A stretch of 64,000 nucleotides of DNA from Halorarius halobius (lineage in GTDB: Archaea > Halobacteriota > Halobacteria > Halobacteriales > Haloarculaceae). Made by a program: the position numbers and the translations under genes. Below the pieces are notes generated by a model that had not been told where the DNA came from, searched no databases, and worked only from the letters and a program-made list of their open reading frames with translations. Of this stretch, positions 53,745 through 63,701 are shown piece after piece; the stretch's first letter is position 1; each line of letters opens with the position of its first letter. Location: assembly GCF_024298865.1 (NCBI RefSeq), contig NZ_CP101161.1, positions 1,075,227 through 1,139,226 of the forward strand, in the 5' to 3' direction.

Positions 53745-55019
53745 ATGAGCAAACGGGACTTCGGCTTCGACACGCGGTGTCTCCACGCGGGCCACGAGGC
53801 GGACCCGACGACGCGGGCCGCCGCCCCCGCCATCCATCAGACCTCCTCCTACGAGTTCCAAGATGCGGACCGGGCGGCCGAACTGTACTCGCTAGAGACG
53901 GACGACCACGTCTACTCGCGCATCTCCAACCCGACGACGGGCGTGCTGGAGCGCCGGCTGGCGGACCTCCACGGCGGCTCCGGCGCCTGCGTCACCGCGT
54001 CGGGGATGGCGGCGCTCGACGCCGCGACGCTCGTGCTCGCGTCGGCGGGCGACAACGTCGTCTCGGCGTCCTCCATCTACGGCGGCACTCACTCGTATCT
54101 CTCGCACACGGCGGGAAGCCGCGGCGTCGAGGCACGGTTCGTCGACACGCTCGACCCCGAGGCGTACGCCGACGCTATCGACGAGGACACCGCCTACGTC
54201 CACTACGAGACGGTCGGCAACCCCGCGCTGGTGACACCCCCGATGGAGGCGATTGCGGAGGTGGCCCACGAGCGGGGCGTCCCCGTGCTCGTCGACAACA
54301 CGTTCGCGACGCCGGCGCTGTGTCGCCCGTTCGAGCACGGCGCGGACCTCGTGTGGGAGTCGACGACGAAGTGGATTCACGGCTCCGGCACCACCGTCGG
54401 CGGCGTCCTCGTCGACGGCGGCACGTTCCCGTGGAGCGACCACGCGGACGACTACCCCGAAATCACGGCGAACCCGGCGTTCCACGGCCGCGACTTCACC
54501 GAGCGGTTCGGCGACCGCGCGTTCGAGTACGCGGCCCGCCACCGCGGCCTCCGCTCGCTGGGCGACCAGCAGAGCCCGTTCGACGCCTGGACGACTCTGC
54601 AGGGGCTGGAGACGCTCGGTCTGCGGATGGAGCGCCACTGCGAGAACGCCCAGCGGGTGGCGAGGTGGCTCGACGACCATCCCGAGGTCGAGTGGGTGAA
54701 CTACCCCGGCCTCGAGGACCACGAGACCCACGACAACGCGACCGAGTATCTCGACGGGGGCTACGGCGGCATGATAACGTTCGGCCTCGAGGACGGCTAC
54801 GAGGGCGGCAAGCGCGTCTGCGAGGACGTCGAGTTGTGCAAGTTCCTCGCCAACATCGGGGACGCGCGGACGCTCCTGATTCACCCGGCGTCGACGACCC
54901 ACGCACAGCTCTCGGAGGCCGAACAGCGCGCCTCCGGTGTCACGCCGGACCTCGTGCGCCTGTCGGTCGGCATCGAGGACAGCGAGGACGTCATCGCGGA
55001 CCTCGCGGAGGCGATATGA
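53745..55019 (+). CDS. metY: O-acetylhomoserine sulfhydrylase (MetY), paralogue 1
   Basis: The 424-residue PLP enzyme of the Cys/Met-metabolism family makes homocysteine from O-acetylhomoserine and sulfide. The Schiff-base Lys is in [17 protein letters not shown] (~res 208), and [13 protein letters not shown] and [10 protein letters not shown] are family landmarks. The N-terminus [17 protein letters not shown] is typical. Its stop overlaps the metX start (ATGA), and metX makes its substrate. The second copy at 56291 is ~65-70% alike by eye. Confidence 0.94.
   Translation: MSKRDFGFDTRCLHAGHEADPTTRAAAPAIHQTSSYEFQDADRAAELYSLETDDHVYSRISNPTTGVLERRLADLHGGSGACVTASGMAALDAATLVLASAGDNVVSASSIYGGTHSYLSHTAGSRGVEARFVDTLDPEAYADAIDEDTAYVHYETVGNPALVTPPMEAIAEVAHERGVPVLVDNTFATPALCRPFEHGADLVWESTTKWIHGSGTTVGGVLVDGGTFPWSDHADDYPEITANPAFHGRDFTERFGDRAFEYAARHRGLRSLGDQQSPFDAWTTLQGLETLGLRMERHCENAQRVARWLDDHPEVEWVNYPGLEDHETHDNATEYLDGGYGGMITFGLEDGYEGGKRVCEDVELCKFLANIGDARTLLIHPASTTHAQLSEAEQRASGVTPDLVRLSVGIEDSEDVIADLAEAI
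54701..54784 (+). repeat. 84-nt tract identical to 57253-57336 in the second metY
   Basis: From CTACCCCGGCCTCGAGGACC to ATGATAACGTTCGG the two paralogues are base-for-base identical, including third codon positions, while flanking sequence differs. This suggests recent gene conversion. Confidence 0.8.
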
Positions 55020-56215
55020 GCGACACCGTCGCGCTGGGCGCGTTCGAGTTCGACTGCGGCGAGTCCATCCCCGAGTTGGAACTCGCCTACGAGACGTACG
55101 GCGAGTTCACCGGCGACAACGCGGTGCTGGTCTGTCACGCCTTGACGGGCTCCCACCACGTCGCCGGCCGCCGACGAACGGGGGAGACGGCGGGGCAGGC
55201 CGCCGCGTGGTGGGACGACATCGTCGGCCCGGGGAAGGCGATAGACACCAACGACTACTACGTCGTCTGCGCGAACGTCCCCGGGTCGTGTTACGGCTCG
55301 TCGGGGCCGGCCACCGAGGGGCCGGACGGCGAGCCGTGGGGCACCGACTTCCCCGCCGTGACCGTGGGCGACTGGACCCGCGCCCAGCGGGAACTGCTCG
55401 ACCACCTCGGGGTCCCCCACCTCCACGCAGTCGTCGGCGGCTCCGTCGGGGGGATGAACGCCCTCGACTGGGCGAAACGCCACCCCGACCACGTGGACCG
55501 CGTCATCCCGGTGGCGACGGGTGCACGGCTCGACGCGCAGTGTCTCGCGCTGGAGGCCATCGCCCGCCGGTCCATCACGACCGACCCGAACTGGCAGGGC
55601 GGCGACTACTACGGCGACGGCCCGGACCCGGACCACGGGCTGGCGCTCGCCCGCCAACTCGGCCACGTGATGTATCTCTCGAAGTCGTCGATGGAGGCGA
55701 AGTTCGGCCGCCGTTCGGCGGGGATGGACGCCGCCCGCGAGACGTTCCCCACCGACCCCGCCGCCGGCTTCTTCCCGTACCGCGAGGTGGAGTCGTATCT
55801 GGATTACAACGGCGAGAAGTTCGCCGACCGGTTCGACGCCAACTCGTATCTGTATCTGACGCGGGCGATGGACAACTACGACCTGGCGGCCGGCTACGAG
55901 TCGGCCGCGGAGGCGCTGGCGGCGTTCGACGGCGAGGCGATGGTGCTGTCGTTCACCGGCGACTGGCATTTCACCGTCGAGCAGGGCGAGGCGCTCGCGG
56001 AGGCGTTCCGGGCCACCGACAGCCGGGTCGCTCACCACGTCGTCGAGTCCGACCACGGCCACGACGCCTTCCTCGTGGAGCCGGACCGGGTGGGGCCGCC
56101 GCTGGCCGACTTCGTCGAGGCGGGCGTCCGGGGCAACGCCGTCACGGACACCCGCGAGTCCGACGACGAGGACTCGGAGTTCGCGCCCGTCCACACCAGC
56201 CTGTTCTCGGACTGA
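55016..56215 (+). CDS. metX: Homoserine O-acetyltransferase
   Basis: The 399-residue alpha/beta-hydrolase acetylates homoserine with acetyl-CoA. The nucleophile elbow is [15 protein letters not shown] (~res 141-155), the tail DHGHDAFL carries the catalytic Asp-His segment, and [16 protein letters not shown] and [14 protein letters not shown] are MetX landmarks. The C-terminal acidic tail after ~res 380 ([20 protein letters not shown]) is haloarchaeal. It overlaps metY by 4 nt and is followed by the second metY, giving a three-gene methionine cluster. Confidence 0.95.
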   Translation: MSDTVALGAFEFDCGESIPELELAYETYGEFTGDNAVLVCHALTGSHHVAGRRRTGETAGQAAAWWDDIVGPGKAIDTNDYYVVCANVPGSCYGSSGPATEGPDGEPWGTDFPAVTVGDWTRAQRELLDHLGVPHLHAVVGGSVGGMNALDWAKRHPDHVDRVIPVATGARLDAQCLALEAIARRSITTDPNWQGGDYYGDGPDPDHGLALARQLGHVMYLSKSSMEAKFGRRSAGMDAARETFPTDPAAGFFPYREVESYLDYNGEKFADRFDANSYLYLTRAMDNYDLAAGYESAAEALAAFDGEAMVLSFTGDWHFTVEQGEALAEAFRATDSRVAHHVVESDHGHDAFLVEPDRVGPPLADFVEAGVRGNAVTDTRESDDEDSEFAPVHTSLFSD

Positions 56216-56290
56216 CCCACGCGTCACAGGTCGGGGCAACGGTTGACGCTGTCTCCGGTGTTTAATCCGCTCTCGGTCGTCGAGTGGACG

Positions 56291-57583
56291 ATGAGCGACG
56301 ACGAGACTCCCGACCTGTTCACCGACGCGCTCCACGCCGGCCAGGAGGCCGACCCGACCACCGGGGCGCGGGCACCGCCGCTGTACCAGACCACCTCCTA
56401 CGAGTTCGACGACGCCGACCACGCCGCGCGGCTGTTCGCGCTCGAGGAGGCGGGCAACATCTACTCGCGGCTGATGAACCCGACGAACGCGACGCTGGAG
56501 AAGCGCCTCGCCAAACTCGAGGGCGGCGTCGGCGCGCGCGCCACCGCCTCCGGGATGGCGTCGTTCGACCTCGCGACGTTCATGCTCGCGTCGGCGGGCG
56601 ACAACATCGTGTCGGCGTCGTCGCTGTACGGCGGCACGTACACCTATCTCACCCACACCGTCGAGCGCCGCGGCGTCGAGACGCGGTTCGTCGACACGCT
56701 CGACTACGAGGCCTACGAGGAGGCCATCGACGAGGACACCGCGTTCGTCCACTGCGAGACCATCGGCAACCCCGCGCTGGTCACCCCGGACTTCGACCGC
56801 CTCGCGGACATCGCCCACGAGAACGGCGTGCCGCTGTTCGTCGACAACACGTTCGCGACGCCGGCACTCTGTCGGCCCATCGAGCACGGCGCGGACCTCG
56901 TCTGGGAGTCGACGACGAAGTGGATTCACGGGTCGGGAACCACCGTCGGCGGCATCCTCGTCGACGGCGGCACGTTCCCGTGGGCCGACCACGCCGAGAA
57001 GTTCCCCGAAATCGCACAGGACAACCCCGCCTATCACGGCGTCAACTTCGCCGAGCGGTTCGGCGAGGCGGCGTTCGCGTACGCGGCGCTGGCTCGCGGC
57101 CTGCGCGACCTGGGCAACCAGCAGTCGCCGTTCGACTCGTGGGTCACCCTGCAGGGGCTGGAGACGCTCCCGCTCCGGATGGAGCGCCACTGCGAGAACG
57201 CCATGGCCGTCGCGGAGTATCTCGACGACCACCCCGAGGTCGAGTGGGTCACCTACCCCGGCCTCGAGGACCACGAGACCCACGACAACGCGACCGAGTA
57301 TCTCGACGGGGGCTACGGCGGCATGATAACGTTCGGGCTGTCGGCCGGCTACGAGGCCGCCAAGGGCGTCACCGAGCGGGCGAACCTCGCCAGTCTGCTG
57401 GCGAACGTCGGCGACGCGAAGACGCTCATCATCCACCCCGCCTCCACGACCCACCAGCAGTTGACCGAGGCCGAACAGGAGTCCTCGGGGGTCACGCAGG
57501 ACCTCGTGCGCCTGTCGGTCGGCCTGGAGGACACCGACCGCATCATCGCGGACCTCGACGCGGCCATCGACGCCTCGACGTAG
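56291..57583 (+). CDS. metY: O-acetylhomoserine sulfhydrylase (MetY), paralogue 2
   Basis: The 430-residue PLP enzyme has the same landmarks as the first copy: LFTDALHAGQEADP, Schiff-base Lys in [17 protein letters not shown], and HPASTTHQQL. Homology runs over the full length, and 84 nt (57253-57336) are identical to the first copy. The ATG at 56291 follows a GTGGACG spacer; the longer frame from 56243 is not conserved. One copy may prefer another acyl group or a thiol instead of sulfide. Confidence 0.93.
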   Translation: MSDDETPDLFTDALHAGQEADPTTGARAPPLYQTTSYEFDDADHAARLFALEEAGNIYSRLMNPTNATLEKRLAKLEGGVGARATASGMASFDLATFMLASAGDNIVSASSLYGGTYTYLTHTVERRGVETRFVDTLDYEAYEEAIDEDTAFVHCETIGNPALVTPDFDRLADIAHENGVPLFVDNTFATPALCRPIEHGADLVWESTTKWIHGSGTTVGGILVDGGTFPWADHAEKFPEIAQDNPAYHGVNFAERFGEAAFAYAALARGLRDLGNQQSPFDSWVTLQGLETLPLRMERHCENAMAVAEYLDDHPEVEWVTYPGLEDHETHDNATEYLDGGYGGMITFGLSAGYEAAKGVTERANLASLLANVGDAKTLIIHPASTTHQQLTEAEQESSGVTQDLVRLSVGLEDTDRIIADLDAAIDAST

Positions 57584-57612
57584 GCGTCGCGGCCGCCGCG
57601 GGGCCGCGTCGA

Positions 57613-57831
57613 CTACCCCTCGACGAACAGCAACACGAGGAGCCCCGCCACGAGCGCCAGCGGGTACGCGGGATGCGCGAGCAGGAACGCCAGCGCCTCC
57701 GACGCCGTCGCCCCGCTTCCGAGCGCGTCGTACGTCGCGGCGCCGCCGCCGACGGCCGCGACGCCGCCCGAGGCGCGCAGTGGATACTTGCCGACGGTCC
57801 GTCCGACCCGGTCGAAGAGTCCCAGTCCCAT
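57613..57831 (-). CDS. Small membrane protein (72 aa)
   Basis: The protein begins MGLGLFDRVGRTVGKYPLRASGGVAAVGGG and ends with one strong helix AFLLAHPAYPLALVAGLLVLLFVEG. The Gly/Ala-rich middle could form a second short helix. It is a haloarchaeal hypothetical with unknown function. It is separated from serB by ~106 bp. Confidence 0.65.
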   Translation of the reverse strand: MGLGLFDRVGRTVGKYPLRASGGVAAVGGGAATYDALGSGATASEALAFLLAHPAYPLALVAGLLVLLFVEG

Positions 57832-57937
57832 CGTCTACCCCTCCGTTTCGACTGGAACGGCAAAAACTCGCGTACGACGGGCGTCTGACGCCCGTCGGCT
57901 TCCCCTGGATGGTGGCCGGTCGCCCCCGCGGTTCGGC

Positions 57938-58576
57938 CTACCCGGACACCACGTCTCGCCGTTCGAACAGGTCCGCGAGCGCGGCCATCGAGTCGACCAC
58001 GTCGTCGCAGTGCGGCTCGACGGCCGGCTTCGGGTCGAACCCCACTGCGAGGCCCGCCACCTGGAGCATCGGCAGGTCGTTCGCGCCGTCGCCCACGGCG
58101 ACCGTCTCGGCCATCGGCACCCCCACCTCGCGGGCGAGTCGTTCCAGTTCGTCGTCCTTCGTCCCCTCGATGAGCGGCCCCTCGACCTCGCCCGTCAGTT
58201 CGCCGTCCTCGACGGGCAGGCGGTTGGCGACGACGCTGTCGACGGTGGTGCCGGCGGCCTCCAGCGCCCGCTCGACGCCCCGCTCGAACCCGCCGGTGAG
58301 GATGGCGACGGTGTGGCCCGCCTGGCGGAGTGCGTCTATCACCTCGGCGCTCCCCGGCCGGAGCCGCACCTGTTGCCACGCCTCCTCGGCGTCCGACTCG
58401 GACAGTCCGTCCAGCAGGGCCGCCCGCTCGCGCAGGGAGGTGGCGTACTCGATTTCGTCGTTCATCGCCCGCTCGGTGATGGCGGCCATGTCGTCGGCCA
58501 CGCCGCGCCGGTCGCCCAGCAGGACGGTCATCTCCGAGTCGGAGAGCGTCCCGTCGAAGTCGAAGGCTATCAGCAT
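57938..58576 (-). CDS. serB: Phosphoserine phosphatase (HAD family)
   Basis: The 212-residue HAD hydrolase starts MLIAFDFDGTLSDSEMTVLLG (catalytic Asp pair), has the SerB cap region and motif II ILTGGFERGVERAL, a motif III Lys in PLIEGTKDDEL, and motif IV VAVGDGANDLPMLQVAGLAVGFDPKPAV, all typical of SerB. It completes serine synthesis after SerA, encoded in the same window at 61553. It is preceded on this strand by a CCCTTTCAAAC box ~30 nt upstream. Confidence 0.93.
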   Translation of the reverse strand: MLIAFDFDGTLSDSEMTVLLGDRRGVADDMAAITERAMNDEIEYATSLRERAALLDGLSESDAEEAWQQVRLRPGSAEVIDALRQAGHTVAILTGGFERGVERALEAAGTTVDSVVANRLPVEDGELTGEVEGPLIEGTKDDELERLAREVGVPMAETVAVGDGANDLPMLQVAGLAVGFDPKPAVEPHCDDVVDSMAALADLFERRDVVSG

Positions 58577-58694
58577 GCCCGACGCTTGGACGGAGCGGCG
58601 TTTGAAAGGGTGTGGTTCCGGTCAGCCTCGCCAGCCGACGGGGTCGGGCTCCCGCCCATCGCTCGCCGGGGGCGCCGAACCCCTTCTCGTCGCC

Positions 58695-61316
58695 TCAGTC
58701 GTCGGCGGGTCTCGCGTCCGCACCGGGGTCGAGCGACGCGGGCGCCAGCCGGCGGGTCCACACCATCAGCAGGGCCGGGAGCACGAACACGCTCGCTATC
58801 AGCGAGTAGGCGATGGTGAGCGCGGTGATGATGCCGAACTGCTGGAGCGGGACGAGGATGGCGAACACGAGCACGCCGACGCCCGCGATGTCGGTGATGG
58901 CGGAGCCGAACAGCGCGCCACCCGTCCCGAGGACCGCGACGCGGAGCGCCTCGGTGGCGTCGCCCAACCGCTCCAGTTCTGAGGCGTACCGCTCGGCGAC
59001 GTGGATGGAGTAGTCGACGCCGATGCCGATGGTGAAGGAGGTGATGACGGCCGTCATCACGTTGAACGGGATGTCGAGCGCGGCCATCGTGCCGACTATC
59101 CACGTCACCGCCATCGCGATGGGGAGCAGGGTGACCACGCCGAGCGACGCCGACCCGAGCGTGCGCCGGTAGGCGGTCATCAGCAACGCCAGCACCACGA
59201 CCAGCGTCACCGCGAGGCTCCGGGTGACGGTGTTCAACAGTTGGGTGGCGACCGCCTGATTCATAATCGGCTGGCCGGTCGCCGTCGTCTCCAGGCCGTC
59301 GCCCTCTACCGGCGCGGTGGCGTTGCGCACCTGCCGGGTGATGGTTCCCTCCCCGTAGGAGCCGTTGACCGGCACCGTCACCCGGACGGCGTCGTACTCG
59401 CCGTCCGCGCGGTGGAGCATCGTCGGGGCCGCATCCGGCGCGGCCTCGTAGAAGGCGTCGTACACCGCCTCGATGTTCCGGTCGGGGACGGCGTTGCCGT
59501 CGGTGTCGGCGCGCCGGAGCGTGCGGTTGAACGCCTCGTCGTCCTCGGCGACGGCCCACATCATCGTCAGCACCGACCGCGTCCCCGGTTCGTCGTTCGG
59601 CAGTATCAGCGCCACCTCCGAGCGGTTGGCCCGGTCCATCGTCCGGTGGACGCGTTCGAGCGCGTCGTCGTCGGTCACGTCGCCCCGTATCAGTAGTTCG
59701 GTCGTCGTCCCGTCGTAGATGAAGTTCGACTCGCGGACGTAGTCGAGGTTGTCCTGCACGGTGTAGTTGGCCGGCTCCATCGCCTCGGGGAGCCCGTCGG
59801 TCCACTCGGGCGTCTCCTCGACGAGCAGGTCGTCCTGCTGGAAGTCGGTGCTGACCGTGACGGCGCCCGCGCCCGCCGCCAGCGTAATCAGCCCCGCCAG
59901 CGCCAGCACGCCCAGCGGCGAGACGCGGGCGGCGGCGACCGGTGCGGCCAGGAACGCGGTGAGGCGGCCGCCCTCCGAGCCGAACGCCCGCCGGTCGCGG
60001 TCGTAGCCGCGGGCCTCGAGCGCCGCGTCGAGTTCCACCTTCACGGCGGGGATGAACCCCGCGAACACGACGAACGCGGCGACGATGCCCACCGCGGAGA
60101 CGACGCCGAACTCCCGGAGGGGGGCGACGCCCGACACGAGGTTCGAGAGGAACCCCGTCGCCGTAGTCAGCGTCACCAGCGCGAGCGCGACGCCGACGCC
60201 AGACAGCGCCACCCGCATCGCCGGCTCGACGTCGACCGGCCCCTCGCGGTCCTCGCCGAACTCGAACCTGCCGGTCTCCCGGGCGGGGTCGACGACGCCA
60301 CCGCCCCGCTCCTCGCGGTGCCGCATGAACACGTGGATGGCGTAGTCGATGGACAGCCCCATCAGCAGGACGGGAACGGCGACGAACAGCTGGTTGAACG
60401 TGATGTTCATCCAGCCCATGAACCCGAACGTCCAGGTCAGCACCATCCCCAGTCCGAGCAGGCCGAGCAGGACGTCGAGCAGGTCCCGGTAGGCGAACGA
60501 CAACACCAGCACCATCAGCAGGAAGGCGACGGGGCCGACGATGGTGACGGAGTCGAGCGCCGACTGCCGGAGTTCGGCGTTGATGAGGCCGTTGCCGATG
60601 CCCACGGCCTCCGTCGAGTCGAGTTCCCGGTTCGCCACCTCGACCATCGCCACCTGTGCGGCCGTGAGGTTCGCCGGCGTCGTCTCGTCCTCGTGGGAGA
60701 CGACGATGCTGGTCGCGGGTGCCGTCTTCCCGCGGCCCTCGTAGGACATCGGGACGAACGCGAACCCGCCACCCGGCGGCCAGGTGTGCTCGTAGTCGTC
60801 GAGGACGATGCCGACGGCGTAGGAGGTGAACAGCCCGGTCCGGTAGTCGCTGAGGTTCCGGAGCGCCGCCTCCTGGGCGTCCAGCGACGGCCGGGGCTCG
60901 ATGCTGACGTTCTCGGCGTCGACGCCCGCCTGGCTCCGCACCGCGAGGATAGCGACGACGTTGGCGATGGACAGCGGCCGCTGGTCGGGTTCGAGCGTCC
61001 GGTTGACCGTCTCGTTGGCCAGCAACGCCCGCTGGAGTTCGATATGCTGGAGATACTGCTCCTTCGTCAACACGTTGTCCTGCCCCCGGATGACGACGAG
61101 GCTCTGGCTCACGTTGGCGACGCTCCCGGACATCTCCCGCTCGATGAACGCGTCGGCGCGTGCCTCCTCGGTGCCGCCGCGGAACTCCTCGAGCGAGGTG
61201 CTGAGCGTGACGCTCGGCGCCGCGAGACCGAGCACCAGCGTGACCAGAAGCACCGCGACGACGACGGTCCGACGGTTGGACAGCGCCCACGCGACGAACT
61301 GCTCGGCCCGTCTCAC
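58695..61316 (-). CDS. RND/MMPL superfamily exporter
   Basis: The ~873-residue protein has the two-repeat RND layout: TM1 (TVVVAVLLVTLVLGLAA) then a large extracellular domain with several N-glycosylation sequons, five helices including SIDYAIHVFMRH, a second TM/extracellular unit, and GVDYSIHVAERYASE in the second half. The paired D-Y-(A/S)-I-H motifs are typical of MMPL/HpnN/patched-like transporters. Probable cargo is a lipid or hydrophobic compound. GTG 61316 was used; GTG 61325 is in frame. It is divergent from serA. Confidence 0.93.
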   Translation of the reverse strand: MRRAEQFVAWALSNRRTVVVAVLLVTLVLGLAAPSVTLSTSLEEFRGGTEEARADAFIEREMSGSVANVSQSLVVIRGQDNVLTKEQYLQHIELQRALLANETVNRTLEPDQRPLSIANVVAILAVRSQAGVDAENVSIEPRPSLDAQEAALRNLSDYRTGLFTSYAVGIVLDDYEHTWPPGGGFAFVPMSYEGRGKTAPATSIVVSHEDETTPANLTAAQVAMVEVANRELDSTEAVGIGNGLINAELRQSALDSVTIVGPVAFLLMVLVLSFAYRDLLDVLLGLLGLGMVLTWTFGFMGWMNITFNQLFVAVPVLLMGLSIDYAIHVFMRHREERGGGVVDPARETGRFEFGEDREGPVDVEPAMRVALSGVGVALALVTLTTATGFLSNLVSGVAPLREFGVVSAVGIVAAFVVFAGFIPAVKVELDAALEARGYDRDRRAFGSEGGRLTAFLAAPVAAARVSPLGVLALAGLITLAAGAGAVTVSTDFQQDDLLVEETPEWTDGLPEAMEPANYTVQDNLDYVRESNFIYDGTTTELLIRGDVTDDDALERVHRTMDRANRSEVALILPNDEPGTRSVLTMMWAVAEDDEAFNRTLRRADTDGNAVPDRNIEAVYDAFYEAAPDAAPTMLHRADGEYDAVRVTVPVNGSYGEGTITRQVRNATAPVEGDGLETTATGQPIMNQAVATQLLNTVTRSLAVTLVVVLALLMTAYRRTLGSASLGVVTLLPIAMAVTWIVGTMAALDIPFNVMTAVITSFTIGIGVDYSIHVAERYASELERLGDATEALRVAVLGTGGALFGSAITDIAGVGVLVFAILVPLQQFGIITALTIAYSLIASVFVLPALLMVWTRRLAPASLDPGADARPADD

Positions 61317-61552
61317 GCCGACCACTCCGCAGGGGGACTCACTGATGGCACCCTGACACACCGCGGACTTATAGGTGCCGCCGGCGTCTGCCGGCCGCTT
61401 ACGTGACCGCCGCGTTCCCCCGGTGCTGGGGGCATAGGTGTGTGTATCAGCAGTCCAAAAAATAGAAATATATACACAAACGAGCATATAATCCGGCGTC
61501 GAATCGTGCCGATGAGGAAAGCGTTATCCCCGCGGCCCCCGCCCCGTGGAAC

Positions 61553-63145
61553 ATGAAGGTACTCGTCACGGACCCCATCGCGGACGCCGGCATCGACCGG
61601 CTTCGCGAGGCGGGCCACACCGTCGAGACGGCCTACGACGCCGAGGGCGACGCGCTGCTGGACGCGGTCGCCGACGCCCACGGGCTCATCGTCCGCTCGG
61701 GCACCGACGTCACCGACGAGGTGTTCGAGGCCGCCGAGGAACTGATAATCGTCGGCCGCGCCGGCATCGGCGTCGACAACATCGACATCGACGCGGCGAC
61801 CGACCACGGCGTCATCGTCGCCAACGCGCCCGAGGGGAACGTCCGTGCCGCCGCCGAGCATACGGTGGCGATGACCTTTGCGGCGGCCCGCTCCATCCCG
61901 CAGGCCCACGCCCGACTCAAGGACGGCGAGTGGGCGAAGGGCGACTACCTCGGCACCGAGGTGAACAACAAGACGCTCGGCATCGTCGGTCTCGGTCGTG
62001 TCGGTCAGGAGGTCGGCAAACGGCTCGGCTCGCTGGGGATGGACCTCGTCGCGTACGACCCGTACATCTCCGAGGAGCGGGCCGCGCAGGTCGGCGCCGA
62101 CCTCGCCGAACTGGACGAGGTGCTCGACGCCGCCGACTTCCTCACCATCCACACGCCGCTGACCCCGGACACCGAGAACCTCATCGGGGAAGACGAACTC
62201 GCACAACTGGAGGGCGGCTACGTCGTCAACTGCGCCCGGGGCGGCATCGTCGACGAAACCGCGCTGGCCGAGGCCGTCGAGGACGGCGTGCTCGCGGGCG
62301 CGGCGCTGGACGTGTTCGGCGAGGAGCCCCTGCCGGCCGAGTCGCCGCTACTCGACGTCGACGACGTGGTCGTCACGCCCCACCTCGGCGCGTCGACCAG
62401 CGCCGCACAGGAGAACGTCGCCACCTCCACCGCCGAGCAGGTGCTCGCGGCGTTCGACGGCGAACCCGTGATGAACGCGCTGAACGCGCCGTCGATGGAC
62501 GAGGCCGCCTTCCCGCGGGTCGAGCCGTACATCGGCCTGGCGGAGACCGCGGGGAAGATAGCCGTCCAACTGCTCGACGGCCGCATCGAGGGCGTCGAAG
62601 TCGTCTACGAGGGCGACATCGCGGAGGAGGACCTCGACCTGGTGACCGCGAGCGCGCTGAAGGGGGTGTTCGAGCCGCTGGAGTGGCAGGTGAACGCGGT
62701 CAACGCGCCCCGGGTCGCCGAGGAGCGGGGCATCGACGTCAGCGAGACGAAGCGCCAGCAGAGCGAGGACTTCCAGAGCCTGGTCACGGTCCGCGTGCGC
62801 GGCGCCGACGACACCATCTCCGTGTGCGGGACCCTCTTTGCGGGCGACGACCCGCGCATCGTCCGGGTCGACGGCTACCGCGTCGACGCCATCCCCGGCG
62901 GGAAGATGGTCGTCGCGCGCAACACCGACGAACCGGGCGTCATCGGCCTCATCGGGAGCGAGATGGGCGAGGCCGGCATCAACATCGCCGGCATGTACAA
63001 CGCCCGCGAGACCATCGGCGGCGAGGCGCTCACCGTCTACAACGTCGACCAGGAGATTCCGCCCGAAGTGCGCGAGGACCTGCTCGCGGACGACCGCATC
63101 ATCGACGTGACCTACATCGAACTGAACGGCACGACCGACCGGTAG
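61553..63145 (+). CDS. serA: D-3-phosphoglycerate dehydrogenase, long form
   Basis: The 530-residue protein makes phosphohydroxypyruvate from 3-phosphoglycerate with NAD. The NAD site is TLGIVGLGRVGQEVGKRLG (~res 142-160), NCARGGIVDETAL and VVVTPHLGASTSAAQENVA hold the catalytic Arg/Glu/His set, residues ~320-450 are the ASB domain and the C-terminus (GVIGLIGSEMGEAGINIAGMYN) is an ACT domain for serine feedback. The ATG at 61553 starts MKVLVTDPIADAGIDRL. A TATA-like ATATATACACAAACG near 61469 lies far upstream. Its last 34 bp overlap the convergent coiled-coil gene. Confidence 0.96.
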   Translation: MKVLVTDPIADAGIDRLREAGHTVETAYDAEGDALLDAVADAHGLIVRSGTDVTDEVFEAAEELIIVGRAGIGVDNIDIDAATDHGVIVANAPEGNVRAAAEHTVAMTFAAARSIPQAHARLKDGEWAKGDYLGTEVNNKTLGIVGLGRVGQEVGKRLGSLGMDLVAYDPYISEERAAQVGADLAELDEVLDAADFLTIHTPLTPDTENLIGEDELAQLEGGYVVNCARGGIVDETALAEAVEDGVLAGAALDVFGEEPLPAESPLLDVDDVVVTPHLGASTSAAQENVATSTAEQVLAAFDGEPVMNALNAPSMDEAAFPRVEPYIGLAETAGKIAVQLLDGRIEGVEVVYEGDIAEEDLDLVTASALKGVFEPLEWQVNAVNAPRVAEERGIDVSETKRQQSEDFQSLVTVRVRGADDTISVCGTLFAGDDPRIVRVDGYRVDAIPGGKMVVARNTDEPGVIGLIGSEMGEAGINIAGMYNARETIGGEALTVYNVDQEIPPEVREDLLADDRIIDVTYIELNGTTDR

Positions 63146-63552
63146 TACGACCGCAGTCGAGCCAGCAGTCCATCATCGGTCGATTTCTCCGACTCTCGGG
63201 CCTCGGCGAGCAGTTCCTCGTACCGGTCGGTCACCCGCTCGACGCGCTCGCGCTGTCGGTCCCGCTCGGCTTCCAGTTCCGCGACCCGCTCGTCCCTGGC
63301 GCGGAGCTGTTCGGCGAGGAGGCCCGCCCACGCCGCCGCGTCCTCGCGGGCCCGCTCGCTCTCGGCGCGGCGCTCGCGGGTCGCCGCCAGTTCCCGCTCG
63401 CGCTCGCGGAGCCGCGTCTCCAGTTCGGCCACCTCGGCCTCCAGTGCGTCGACTGTCGTACGGAGTCGCCGTTCCGCCGCGGTCGTCTCCGACGCCTCGT
63501 CGCGGGTGAGACCCGTGGTCCGGACGAGCGTCGGCGAGTCGCGTGTTGACAT
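63112..63552 (-). CDS. Long coiled-coil protein (146 aa)
   Basis: Residues ~25-120 form an uninterrupted heptad-rich coiled coil (RRLRTTVDALEAEVAELETRLRERERELAA ... AELEAERDRQRERVERVTDRYEELL) with high charge and no Pro or Gly. The tail SYYRSVVPFSSM is not charged. No family was recognised; it may be a structural or chromosome-associated protein. Its 3' end overlaps serA on the other strand. Confidence 0.78.
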   Translation of the reverse strand: MSTRDSPTLVRTTGLTRDEASETTAAERRLRTTVDALEAEVAELETRLRERERELAATRERRAESERAREDAAAWAGLLAEQLRARDERVAELEAERDRQRERVERVTDRYEELLAEARESEKSTDDGLLARLRSYYRSVVPFSSM

Positions 63553-63701
63553 GCACCACGACTTCGGGCTCGACGGGCAAATACCCCCGTCAGACGGCCG
63601 ACGGACGGGCGTCAGCGACGGCGTCGCGCCCGGTCGTGGCGTATTAACCACCGGGTAATTCACGGCTGAACCACTTTGGGCGTGGGCACGTACCTCCGGA
63701 C

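Noticed and set aside
61511..61555. Short ORF MRKALSPRPPPRGT overlapping the serA start as a serine leader
   Set aside because: It has only one Ser codon, no promoter box at the right distance and no alternative pairing; probably chance.
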